This document shows positions 1 through 5,789 of a stretch of 11,950 nt of DNA, piece by piece. The notes under the pieces were generated by a model. That model ran no database searches. It had not been told where the DNA came from and saw only the letters and a program-made list of their open reading frames with translations. This DNA comes from Thermomicrobiales bacterium. Its GTDB lineage: Bacteria; Chloroflexota; Chloroflexia; Thermomicrobiales; UBA6265. Each line of letters opens with the position of its first letter. Position 1 is the stretch's first letter. The stretch is from positions 1 to 11,950 of the forward strand of contig JAUJMG010000034.1 of assembly GCA_030446955.1 (NCBI GenBank). Direction: 5' to 3'. The position numbers were made by a program, and so were the translations under genes.

Positions 1-864
1 GTCTGGACGGACGATCTCGACCGGCTGCTTGGCGACGGGTCCATCGACGCGGTCAGCGTCTGCCTCCCGACGCCGGAGCACCGCCCGGCCACCGAGGCGG
101 CCCTGGCTGCCGGCAAGCACGTCCTGCTGGAGAAGCCGATTGCGCTCACGCTCGCGGACGCGGACGCGCTGGTCGGCCTCGCCGCCGCGTCCGATCGGAC
201 CGTGATGGTGGCCCACGTGCTCCGGTTCTGGCCGGAGTATGTCGAGCTGCAGCGGCTGATGGGCGGGGGGGAGCTGGGGCGCCCGCTCTCCGCGCTCGCG
301 ACGCGCCGCCAGCCCTTCCCGGCCTGGTCGGCGCTCTTCGCCCGCTCTGACCTGACCGGGGGGGCGGTCGTAGACATGATGATCCACGACTTCGACGCGC
401 TGAACTGGCTCTTCGGTGCGCCCCGCGCGGTGACCGCGTATGGTCACCGCAACCAGCGCTCCGGCGGATGGGACCAGACCCAGGTGACGGTCGACTACGG
501 GGCGGGATCGGCCCTCGTCGACGGCGGGATGATGATGCCGGAGTCCTACCCGTTCAGCTCGTCGCTGCAGGTGCTCTGCGAGCGGGGCGCCGTGGAGTAC
601 CACTTCCGCGCCGGCGGGCGCAGCGTCGAGATGGGCGGCGGCGTCAATGATCTGATGCTCTACCCGGCCGACGGCGACCCGGTGCGGTTGGAGGTCGAGC
701 AGCGCGACCCCTACGCCGCCGAGGTTGCCTACTTTGTGGACTGCCTGACGGCGGGTCGGTCGGCCGACCGGGCGACGCCAGAAGATGCCCGCCTGGCCCT
801 TCTCGTCGCCCTCGCCGCGCGCGATGCCGTGGAACAGGGCGTCGCGGTGCCGATCACCCCGTAA
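1..864 (+). CDS. Gfo/Idh/MocA-family oxidoreductase, 5'-truncated by window edge
   Basis: Frame 1 is open from base 1, so the true start lies outside the window; 287 residues are visible. This is the catalytic two-thirds of an NAD(P)-dependent sugar/inositol-type dehydrogenase. The end of the Rossmann domain shows the family motif LLEKPIA (visible residues 42-48, with E44-K45-P46; the Lys is the usual catalytic/cofactor residue). It is followed by AHVLRFWP (71-78) and the C-terminal domain signature GGAVVDMMIHDFDALNWLFG (120-139), where the His/Asp pair usually contacts substrate. The GxGxxG dinucleotide motif and about 45-50 N-terminal residues are missing only because of the window edge, judging from the usual length of about 330-350. 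The substrate cannot be told from sequence. It ends in TAA; no clear terminator is visible in the following 200 bp. Family assignment is firm and specificity is unknown. Confidence 0.93.
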   Translation, partial: VWTDDLDRLLGDGSIDAVSVCLPTPEHRPATEAALAAGKHVLLEKPIALTLADADALVGLAAASDRTVMVAHVLRFWPEYVELQRLMGGGELGRPLSALATRRQPFPAWSALFARSDLTGGAVVDMMIHDFDALNWLFGAPRAVTAYGHRNQRSGGWDQTQVTVDYGAGSALVDGGMMMPESYPFSSSLQVLCERGAVEYHFRAGGRSVEMGGGVNDLMLYPADGDPVRLEVEQRDPYAAEVAYFVDCLTAGRSADRATPEDARLALLVALAARDAVEQGVAVPITP

Positions 865-984
865 CTCTCGCCGCTCCCTCCCGGGTTGAGGCCTAGGGTT
901 GTGCCAGCGCCACGGTGGCGAATAGGGCGAGGGTGCGGTGGGCGTGGGTACCGATGGGCGGAGGGCTTCAGCCATGTCCGTCGG

Positions 985-990
985 TATACT
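985..990 (+). promoter_or_regulatory. Possible -10 element (TATACT) before the ClbS/DinB-like gene
   Basis: TATACT lies 78 bp before the ATG at 1068 and stands out as an A/T-rich hexamer in a very G/C-rich gap. No convincing -35 hexamer is found at 16-18 bp upstream, so this is only a candidate. Confidence 0.3.
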
Positions 991-1067
991 GCCGGGCGGC
1001 CCTTGGCGGGTCTTCTTGTACGGCGGCTGTGGTGAGGGGCTGGACGCGACGCGTGGGAGGAGGAGCG

Positions 1068-1589
1068 ATGAGCGCAGCAACGACAGGCAAGGCGGCCTGG
1101 CTCGATCGGATCGAGTGCGAGCAGGAGTCCTGGGAAACGATCGTCTCCGAGGTTGGCGATGCAGGCATGGATCGGCCGGGCGCGGCCGGGGAGTGGACCT
1201 TCACGGACGTCGCCGGCCACCTCAACGGTTGGCGGGAGCGGACGGTCGACCGGCTGGAGGCGGCCGCTCGCGGCGAGGTGCCACCACCCCCCTCCTGGCC
1301 GGACGACCTGAGCGACGAGACGGACGAGGGGGTTGAGGCGATCAACCACTGGATCTACGAGCGCAACCGCGACCGGTCGGCGGCCGAGATCCTCGCCGAG
1401 GCGCGCGAGCAGTTCCGACGGATGCGGGCGGCGGTCGAGGTGGTCCCCGAAGAGGATCTGGTGACGCCCGGCCGCTTCCCGTGGCTGGACGGTGCGCCGC
1501 TCAGCGCGATCCTCGACGGATCTTTCGGCCACCTGCACGAGGAGCACGAGCCGGCGCTCCGCGCCTGGCTGGCCGGTCAACCTCGATAG
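1068..1589 (+). CDS. ClbS/DfsB- or DinB-like four-helix protein
   Basis: A 173-residue protein. I chose the ATG at 1068 over upstream in-frame starts because a strong GGGAGGAGGAG Shine-Dalgarno sequence sits just before it, and the upstream extension is low-complexity Arg/Gly without family resemblance. The N-terminal half has the ClbS/DinB style: an amphipathic first helix (about 8-30), then GEWTFTDVAGHLNGWRE (41-57) with His51 and Trp55, as in the family's 'dvlaHl..W' segment. A Pro-rich loop (72-78) follows, then a helix with NHWIYERNR (93-101) and a C-terminal FGHLHEEH (153-160) with three His residues. In DinB-type enzymes a His triad binds metal and can serve thiol-dependent transfer; in ClbS it is a hydrolase that protects DNA from colibactin. 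Which applies here is not clear. It lies about 200 bp after the oxidoreductase with its own ribosome site, so it is probably transcribed separately. The fold call is fairly sure and the function is open. Confidence 0.75.
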   Translation: MSAATTGKAAWLDRIECEQESWETIVSEVGDAGMDRPGAAGEWTFTDVAGHLNGWRERTVDRLEAAARGEVPPPPSWPDDLSDETDEGVEAINHWIYERNRDRSAAEILAEAREQFRRMRAAVEVVPEEDLVTPGRFPWLDGAPLSAILDGSFGHLHEEHEPALRAWLAGQPR

Positions 1590-1824
1590 GGCTCGGGCGT
1601 CGCAGATCGCCGACCAGCCGGGTCGCTCGACGTGCAGTTCCTCGCCGTCGCCGTTTGGCTCCAGCGCCTACGCCCACCGCGCCCTCGCCCTCCTCGCCAC
1701 CGTGACGTTGAGACATCCCGCGTTGGGGACGGACGAGGGGGTGGCCCTTGGGCGGAGAGTCATCTATCCTTCGCCCGCCGCGCCGCTCACCGGCCGTGTT
1801 CGTACGATGTGCACGAGGGAATTA

Positions 1825-2190
1825 ATGTCCGACCCGCATCCACCGCGTAAGACGTTTCACCATATCGGTCTGCCGACAACCGAACCACAGCCGAACGAGA
1901 CCTACGACGCGGGCGACCGCTGCTGGGTGACGAACCCAAACCGGCATCCGCAGCATGTGGAGTATCTGCGCTTCGCTCCGGACAGCTCGGTGAGCCGGGA
2001 GTTCCAGGAGTCTCCCCACGTTGCCTTCGAAGTGGCGGAGCTTGAGCCGCACCTAGCCGGCAAGGAGATCCACAGCCCACCGGTGGAGCTGGGTGACCCG
2101 CCCTTCGCGACTGCTGCTATCACCCGCGAACACGGCCTCTTCGTCGAGTACCTCAAGTTCAAGCCCGGCCGCGCTTGGTTCGATCAGTAA
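1825..2190 (+). CDS. VOC (glyoxalase/bleomycin-resistance fold) family small protein
   Basis: A 121-residue protein starting at ATG 1825, preceded by ACGAGGGA about 5 bp upstream. The reading frame stays open far upstream (to 1492), but that part overlaps the preceding gene in another frame and has no family look. The protein is a tandem of two beta-alpha-beta-beta-beta modules, visible as two near-identical strands: HHIGLP...HVEYLRF (12-50) and HVAFEV...FVEYLKF (65-112). The four positions that carry metal in VOC enzymes are His13, Glu46, His65 and Glu108, a complete H/E/H/E set, so a divalent-metal enzyme is plausible rather than a binding-only protein. The substrate is unknown; family members act as isomerases, dioxygenases, epimerases or thiol transferases. 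It ends 158 bp before a convergent gene. Confidence 0.78.
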   Translation: MSDPHPPRKTFHHIGLPTTEPQPNETYDAGDRCWVTNPNRHPQHVEYLRFAPDSSVSREFQESPHVAFEVAELEPHLAGKEIHSPPVELGDPPFATAAITREHGLFVEYLKFKPGRAWFDQ

Positions 2191-2201
2191 CGGCGAGCGA
2201 G

Positions 2202-2239
2202 GAGTCGAGGGAGTCGAGGGGGGGAGTCGAGGAGCCGAG
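2202..2239 (+). repeat. G-rich short direct repeats (GAGTCGAG x3 plus one variant)
   Basis: GAGTCGAG occurs at 2202-2209, 2211-2218 and 2224-2231, followed by the variant GAGCCGAG at 2232-2239. A run of seven G lies between copies two and three. The array begins 12 bp after the stop of the VOC gene in the gap between convergent genes. It is non-coding in the chosen annotation. It may be slipped-strand repeat expansion; no function can be read from it. Confidence 0.7.
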
Positions 2240-2348
2240 AAGGCGGGACCAGCTTCGCCCGCTGCTTGGACGATCCGAAAGGCAGTGCTTCTGAGAGAGG
2301 CGGAGCAAGCAGCGCCCCTACGAATCCTCGCCTCCCGGACCCGCGCCG

Positions 2349-2726
2349 CTAGTCCCGGATGTCGAAGGCGTTGACGACGGCGCGCTGGAGACCCGGGTGC
2401 TGCTCCAGTAAACCATCGATGCTCATGCGCAGGAACGAGGCAAGCTGGATAAACTCCAGCGGCGTCAGCGACAGGGTCACGAAGTCGATCTGGAGCGCGA
2501 TCGTGTCGTCCTCGGAAAGAGCGTCCTTCGGCCGGCGTGGCACGCGAGAGGTCGTCTGCAGCCCGGTCTCGGGCCAGACCATGTCCAGCAACTCCACGTC
2601 TCCAGCGGAAGCAGCCTGACCGGAAGGGAGTCCACCGGCAGCCGAATCCGGCGGTGCCTCTGCCCCTCCCTCTACCATCTCGCTGCCCACCCCCGGCCGC
2701 GCACCCTGGTCTTCGCCCGCCGCCAT
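2349..2726 (-). CDS. Small protein of unknown function with conserved-looking C-terminal helical region
   Basis: A 125-residue protein on the minus strand. ATG at 2726 is chosen because GGAGGA lies about 7 bp upstream; the frame extends to 2843 but that extension lacks a ribosome site. The first 65 residues are Gly/Ala/Pro/Glu-rich and look disordered. From about residue 72 (DDTIALQIDFVTLSLTPLEF) the protein becomes an ordered-looking domain: a beta-like IALQIDFVTLSLT followed by an amphipathic helix EFIQLASFLRMSIDGLLEQ (91-109) and a short VVNAF tail. I do not recognise the family. It is divergent from the Rad52-like gene with 201 bp between starts, so the two might share regulation. No signal peptide or membrane segment is present. 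Confidence 0.65.
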   Translation of the reverse strand: MAAGEDQGARPGVGSEMVEGGAEAPPDSAAGGLPSGQAASAGDVELLDMVWPETGLQTTSRVPRRPKDALSEDDTIALQIDFVTLSLTPLEFIQLASFLRMSIDGLLEQHPGLQRAVVNAFDIRD

Positions 2727-2853
2727 CGCATGTTCCTCCGTTCGCTCGCTGCCGATGCTACCCTCTGGCACCAGCCTCCGCCAGCCGTTCCAACTCGCTG
2801 CGGCGACGTGTTGATCACCGCGACGACGCGGAGATAGTGCCAACCCGCTCCGC

Positions 2854-2859
2854 TATACT
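2854..2859 (+). promoter_or_regulatory. Possible -10 element (TATACT) before the Rad52-like gene
   Basis: TATACT stands 69 bp ahead of the chosen ATG at 2928, in the divergent gap. The -35 region is not convincing (GAGATA at the 17-bp distance). If used, transcription would begin near 2866 and the leader would contain the 2877-2892 hairpin. Confidence 0.35.
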
Positions 2860-2876
2860 CCCCGGGTAAGGATTTG

Positions 2877-2892
2877 CCATGCCAGTGCATGG
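2877..2892 (+). promoter_or_regulatory. Perfect hairpin/inverted repeat in the leader of the Rad52-like gene
   Basis: CCATGC and GCATGG (2877-2882 and 2887-2892) are perfectly complementary around a CAGT loop. On RNA the stem extends four more pairs outward through two G-U wobbles and two U-A pairs, giving about 10 bp over 2873-2896. It lies 10-20 bp after the predicted transcription start and 35 bp before the ATG. It could be a DNA operator (a dyad for a dimeric repressor) or an RNA leader structure. No T-run follows, so it is not a terminator. Confidence 0.45.
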
Positions 2893-2927
2893 TGAACCAG
2901 GAGCCAACCAGGACGAAGGGTGGCGCG

Positions 2928-3905
2928 ATGAGCGACGGCGACGACGGCGACATCCGATACCACGACGGCGATGAGGGGGACCGGGAGACGGAGGACGCCC
3001 TGCGGGAGGACGGTCCGGGTGGGCGGTCTGTCTTTGACCCGACGCCGTACATGCGTCAACTCCGCGGACGTGGCGGTGGCCCCGGGCAGGAGTACCTGGA
3101 TGTCAAGTGGCGTCTGCTCTGGCTCCGGCGGGAGCATCCGGACGCGGAGATTATCACCGAGCACGTCCGCATCGATGATGCCTCGGCGATCTTCAAAGCG
3201 ACGGTCATCATTCCCTCCGGCGGCAAAGCCACGGGCTACGGGAGCGAGACGGCCGGGGACTTCGGCGACTTCATCGAAAAGGCTGAAACCAAGGCGATTG
3301 GCCGGGCGTTGAATGCGCTCGGCTACGGCGCCCAGTTTGCCGAGGGCGATGAGGATGCCCCCCCCGCTCCGCCAGCACGGGGCACCGTCCCTTCGCCAAG
3401 ATCAGCAGGTGTGGCTCCTCCACCCCCCTCGTCTCGTGCCACCCCCGTTCCCAGCGCACCGAAGCGTTCTGCCGCTCCCGACCAATCTGCACCGGTGCCG
3501 TCCAGCGCGGCGCCCATCGAACCTGCTCCCACTGAGCGGGTGGATTTAGGGACTGCCGCTCCCACCGAACGCATCGGCCCTTCCCCCGGGAGCCGCGGCA
3601 GTTCGCCTCCCATCGATTTTGTCGCCAGCCGGGATCGCGGAGCCGCGCCGAGCGGAGCCGGAGCGGGTGGGCGATCGACCGTGACCGCGACGCGTGGGCA
3701 GTCCCGCTCGTCAGCGACGGGAACGCCTGGTGCGGACCAGGAACCGGAGCTGGAGGACTACTCCTGGACCGCGTTCTGGGGTTGGGCACGACCGCTCGGC
3801 TACAGCAACAAACGAGAGATCGAGTCCTTCCTTGGGCGTCCGCTCGGGAATCTCAGCCCGGCCGAAGTCCGAACCCTGGTTCGCAAAGCTCGGGGCGAGG
3901 GGTAG
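2928..3905 (+). CDS. Rad52-like single-strand-annealing/ssDNA-binding candidate with long disordered linker
   Basis: A 325-residue protein; ATG 2928 follows GAAGGG by 7 bp. An acidic N-tail (1-35) leads to an ordered domain at about 41-138: YLDVKWRLLWLRREHPDAEI (56-75), a beta-rich section with IFKATVIIPSGGKATGYGSE (88-107), then FIEKAETKAIGRALNALGYG (115-134). The order 'beta-hairpin, small-residue GxG strand, then a Lys/Ala-rich helix ending in lGyG' resembles Rad52/Sak-type annealing proteins; I infer the fold from this pattern only. Residues 144-270 are a Pro/Ser/Ala-rich linker. The C-terminus (277-323) is a second small domain, YSWTAFWGWARPLGYSNKRE followed by FLGRPLGNLSPAEVRTLVRK, a helical module that may bind partner protein or DNA. 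Domain architecture resembles SSB-like proteins with a tail module. Alternatives are a phage-derived Erf-like protein or an unrelated conserved protein. The ordered regions look real; the biochemical role is moderately supported. Confidence 0.7.
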   Translation: MSDGDDGDIRYHDGDEGDRETEDALREDGPGGRSVFDPTPYMRQLRGRGGGPGQEYLDVKWRLLWLRREHPDAEIITEHVRIDDASAIFKATVIIPSGGKATGYGSETAGDFGDFIEKAETKAIGRALNALGYGAQFAEGDEDAPPAPPARGTVPSPRSAGVAPPPPSSRATPVPSAPKRSAAPDQSAPVPSSAAPIEPAPTERVDLGTAAPTERIGPSPGSRGSSPPIDFVASRDRGAAPSGAGAGGRSTVTATRGQSRSSATGTPGADQEPELEDYSWTAFWGWARPLGYSNKREIESFLGRPLGNLSPAEVRTLVRKARGEG

Positions 3906-4101
3906 GACGCGCGGGCGCCCTGCTCCACCTTTTGGTCAACGCATCTCCTTTCCTCCCTCGTTCGGTTCACGATCTCCCTTGCGCCTCCGCGACGCGGCGG
4001 GTACGCTGACCGGTGGCCTTCGCCGGATGGCGGTCCGCGGTGCGCGGAACGTGGCGAGGCCAGAGCGCAAGACGCCGGTATGGGCCGGCGACGGTAGGCC
4101 A

Positions 4102-4116
4102 CGATCCGCCGGATCG
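4102..4116 (+). promoter_or_regulatory. Inverted repeat just before the CHRD-like gene
   Basis: CGATCC-GCC-GGATCG is a perfect 6-bp dyad with a 3-bp centre, 7 bp ahead of the AGGAGG ribosome site. It could be an operator or, in the mRNA, a small hairpin near the ribosome site. G/C-rich DNA makes such dyads fairly common, so chance is a real alternative. Confidence 0.3.
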
Positions 4117-4138
4117 CGGCAGCAGGAGGGAGCGGGGA

Positions 4139-4825
4139 ATGCAAGGAACGGGGATGCTTTGGTGCGGGGTGAGGCGGGTCACCGCCGTCCTGGCCGTGGT
4201 GCTGGCGATGTTGGCGTTCACAGCCGTGGGCCCGGCGGCCGCGCAGGATGAAGAGAGCGTGGAGTTCGATCTGAACGAACTCAATGACTCAGGGGTGACC
4301 GGCACGGCGGTTCTCACGGCCGAGGGCGACGAGACGAACATTTCGCTGGAACTCACTGGCGACGCTATCGTCGGCGGTCACCCAGCCAACATCTACGAAG
4401 GCACCTGTGACGACCTCGATCCGAACCCTGCCTTCGAACTGATGGATGTCGATGAGGACGGTCTGAGCGAGACGACCGTCGACGTGTCGCTGGAAGACCT
4501 AACCGGCGACACTCCGTACGCGATCAACGTCCTCCTTTCCAGCGAAGAACTCGGCGTCTACATCGCCTGCGGTGACATCGCCAACGTCGGTGGTGGCGCT
4601 GTCGCGGTTGGCGGTGGGGATGACGAAGCCGCGACCACCACCACCGCTACGGCGGTTGGCGGCGGGGATGACGAGGTCGCGACGACCACCACCACTCCGG
4701 CGTCCGGTGTCGGAACCGCCCTCTCGGCGGGCGGCAGCGGTATGCTGGTAGCCGGCTTTGCCGCGCTGGCGGGCATGCTCGCGGCAGGTGGACTTGCCCT
4801 TCGCGCCCGGGAGGGACGGCGCTAA
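4139..4825 (+). CDS. Secreted CHRD-like protein with repeat stalk and C-terminal membrane anchor
   Basis: A 228-residue protein; ATG 4139 is preceded by AGGAGG (4124-4129). Residues 1-35 are a Sec signal peptide: Arg12/Arg13, a hydrophobic core VTAVLAVVLAMLAFTAV (14-30) and AAA before Gln36. The mature domain (about 40-148) contains beta-strand pairs and HPANIYEGTCDDLDPNPAFEL (81-101), TTVDVSLEDL (112-121) and YAINVLLSSEELGVYIACGDI (127-147), which resembles CHRD/Cu-Zn-SOD-like extracellular beta domains ('AxIHxGtC...lxpvP... aInvh.S...igtyvaCGdI'). The usual metal-type His residues are reduced to His81. Two 16-residue Gly/Asp/Thr repeats (156-187) form a stalk. A hydrophobic segment GMLVAGFAALAGMLAAGGLAL (201-221) followed by RAREGRR is a C-terminal anchor leaving the domain outside the cell. 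The mature ligand is unknown. A strong hairpin terminator follows. Confidence 0.85.
   Translation: MQGTGMLWCGVRRVTAVLAVVLAMLAFTAVGPAAAQDEESVEFDLNELNDSGVTGTAVLTAEGDETNISLELTGDAIVGGHPANIYEGTCDDLDPNPAFELMDVDEDGLSETTVDVSLEDLTGDTPYAINVLLSSEELGVYIACGDIANVGGGAVAVGGGDDEAATTTTATAVGGGDDEVATTTTTPASGVGTALSAGGSGMLVAGFAALAGMLAAGGLALRAREGRR
4604..4699 (+). repeat. In-frame tandem repeat of 48 bp (16 residues) in the CHRD-like stalk
   Basis: Two copies, 4604-4651 and 4652-4699, encode AVGGGDDEAATTTTAT and AVGGGDDEVATTTTTP. They match at 13 of 16 residues and most bases, so a recent in-frame duplication is likely. The Thr runs are typical of O-glycosylated or flexible stalks between an extracellular domain and its membrane anchor. 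Confidence 0.85.
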
Positions 4826-4858
4826 AGCGCTTTTCCTGGTCAGCAAGATCGCCTTCAG

Positions 4859-4894
4859 CGACGGCGGGAACGGCACGTGCCATTCCCGCCGTCG
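4859..4894 (+). terminator. Strong hairpin, likely terminator of the CHRD-like gene
   Basis: A perfect 12-bp stem: CGACGGCGGGAA (4859-4870) with TTCCCGCCGTCG (4883-4894), and a 12-nt loop that itself holds the palindrome GGCACGTGCC (4872-4881). It begins 34 bp after the CHRD-like stop codon. The downstream tail GCGTTTCCC has only three consecutive Ts, so termination may be less efficient than a classic intrinsic terminator, but this stem is the best in the window. Confidence 0.7.
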
Positions 4895-5003
4895 GCGTTT
4901 CCCAGTACATCGGGACCGCGCAGTGGCTCCTCGCTCTTCCTGGGCTTTGGGACCCCGAACTTTCCCAGCCTCCCGTTTCCGTTTGCGCTATCTTTGCCAC
5001 GAG

Positions 5004-5789
5004 ATGCCGATTCACGCACTTGCCGTCTCCGACGAGATCGACGAGCGGATTCACAGCGCGACGCTGCGGCAGCGCATGCCACACGTCTCGGTGGTGTTCT
5101 CCTGTGGAGACTTGCCCGCTCGCTACCTGGAATTCCTGGTCGACGCGCTGGACAAGCCGCTCTACTACGTGCTTGGCAACCACGCGGAAGAACTGACACG
5201 GGGCGCGTGGGGCAAGCGCTATCTTCCTTTGGGTTGCATTGATCTCGGCGGCAAGGTTCTGCGGGATCCTTCCAGCGGCTTAATCCTGGCCGGCTTACCC
5301 GGCTCCCCTCGCTACAGTGAAGATGAACCGGAGCAGTACACCGAGGCTCAGATGCTCTGGATCATCGCGCGGATGGCGCCGCGGCTCTGGTGGAATCGGA
5401 TCCGCACCGGACGCGCGCTGGACGTGCTGATCACCCACGCCCCGCCACGCGACGTCAATGACGCGCCCGACCCGGCCCATCGGGGCTTCAAGGCGATCCG
5501 TCGCTTTCTGACCTGGTTCAAGCCTGCCTACCACCTCCACGGCCACGTCCACATCTACGACCGCTCCCAGCCGTTTGTGGCAACCTTCGACCAGACGCAG
5601 GTCATCAACGTCTACCCATACCAGGTAATCGACATCGAGCAGGGAGCCGACGGTATCGCTCTCGCGGCGGCTAGGGCCGGTCCTCAGGTCGGAACGGAGG
5701 CCGGCACTGGCGGCGCAGAGCGTCTTTCCGACTGGGACCGAGCGCACGAGCCGCAGCCTGGTTTAGAGCCGGGGCGGCCCGGATGGTAG
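5004..5789 (+). CDS. Calcineurin-like metallophosphoesterase
   Basis: A 261-residue protein. The frame is open from 4758, but the upstream part overlaps the CHRD gene; the ATG at 5004 starts MPIHALAVSDEID, exactly where the domain begins. No good Shine-Dalgarno sequence precedes it, so initiation may be weak or leaderless. Motifs of the family in order: SDEID (9-13, motif I), CGDLP (34-38), GNHAEE (58-63), ITHAPP (143-148) and HLHGHVH (177-183). Asp10, Asp36, Asn59, His145, His181 and His183 are the expected binuclear-metal ligands or partners. The classical D-x-H of motif I reads D-E-I, so the first His ligand is absent. This resembles a metallophosphoesterase subfamily that begins VSD and has 'CGDLPYxYLE', as seen here in CGDLPARYLEF. 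The C-terminus after 217 is Ala/Gly-rich. The next gene overlaps it by 7 bp, implying translational coupling. Substrate unknown. Confidence 0.88.
   Translation: MPIHALAVSDEIDERIHSATLRQRMPHVSVVFSCGDLPARYLEFLVDALDKPLYYVLGNHAEELTRGAWGKRYLPLGCIDLGGKVLRDPSSGLILAGLPGSPRYSEDEPEQYTEAQMLWIIARMAPRLWWNRIRTGRALDVLITHAPPRDVNDAPDPAHRGFKAIRRFLTWFKPAYHLHGHVHIYDRSQPFVATFDQTQVINVYPYQVIDIEQGADGIALAAARAGPQVGTEAGTGGAERLSDWDRAHEPQPGLEPGRPGW

Noticed and set aside
729..1580. Minus-strand 283-residue ORF
   Set aside because: It overlaps the oxidoreductase and ClbS/DinB-like genes, is Arg/Pro-rich low-complexity sequence and has no domain; a typical antisense ORF of GC-rich coding DNA.
3979..4007. TTGCGC-17 bp-TACGCT as a promoter for the CHRD-like gene
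   Set aside because: Spacing is right but each hexamer matches the consensus at only three positions; expected by chance.
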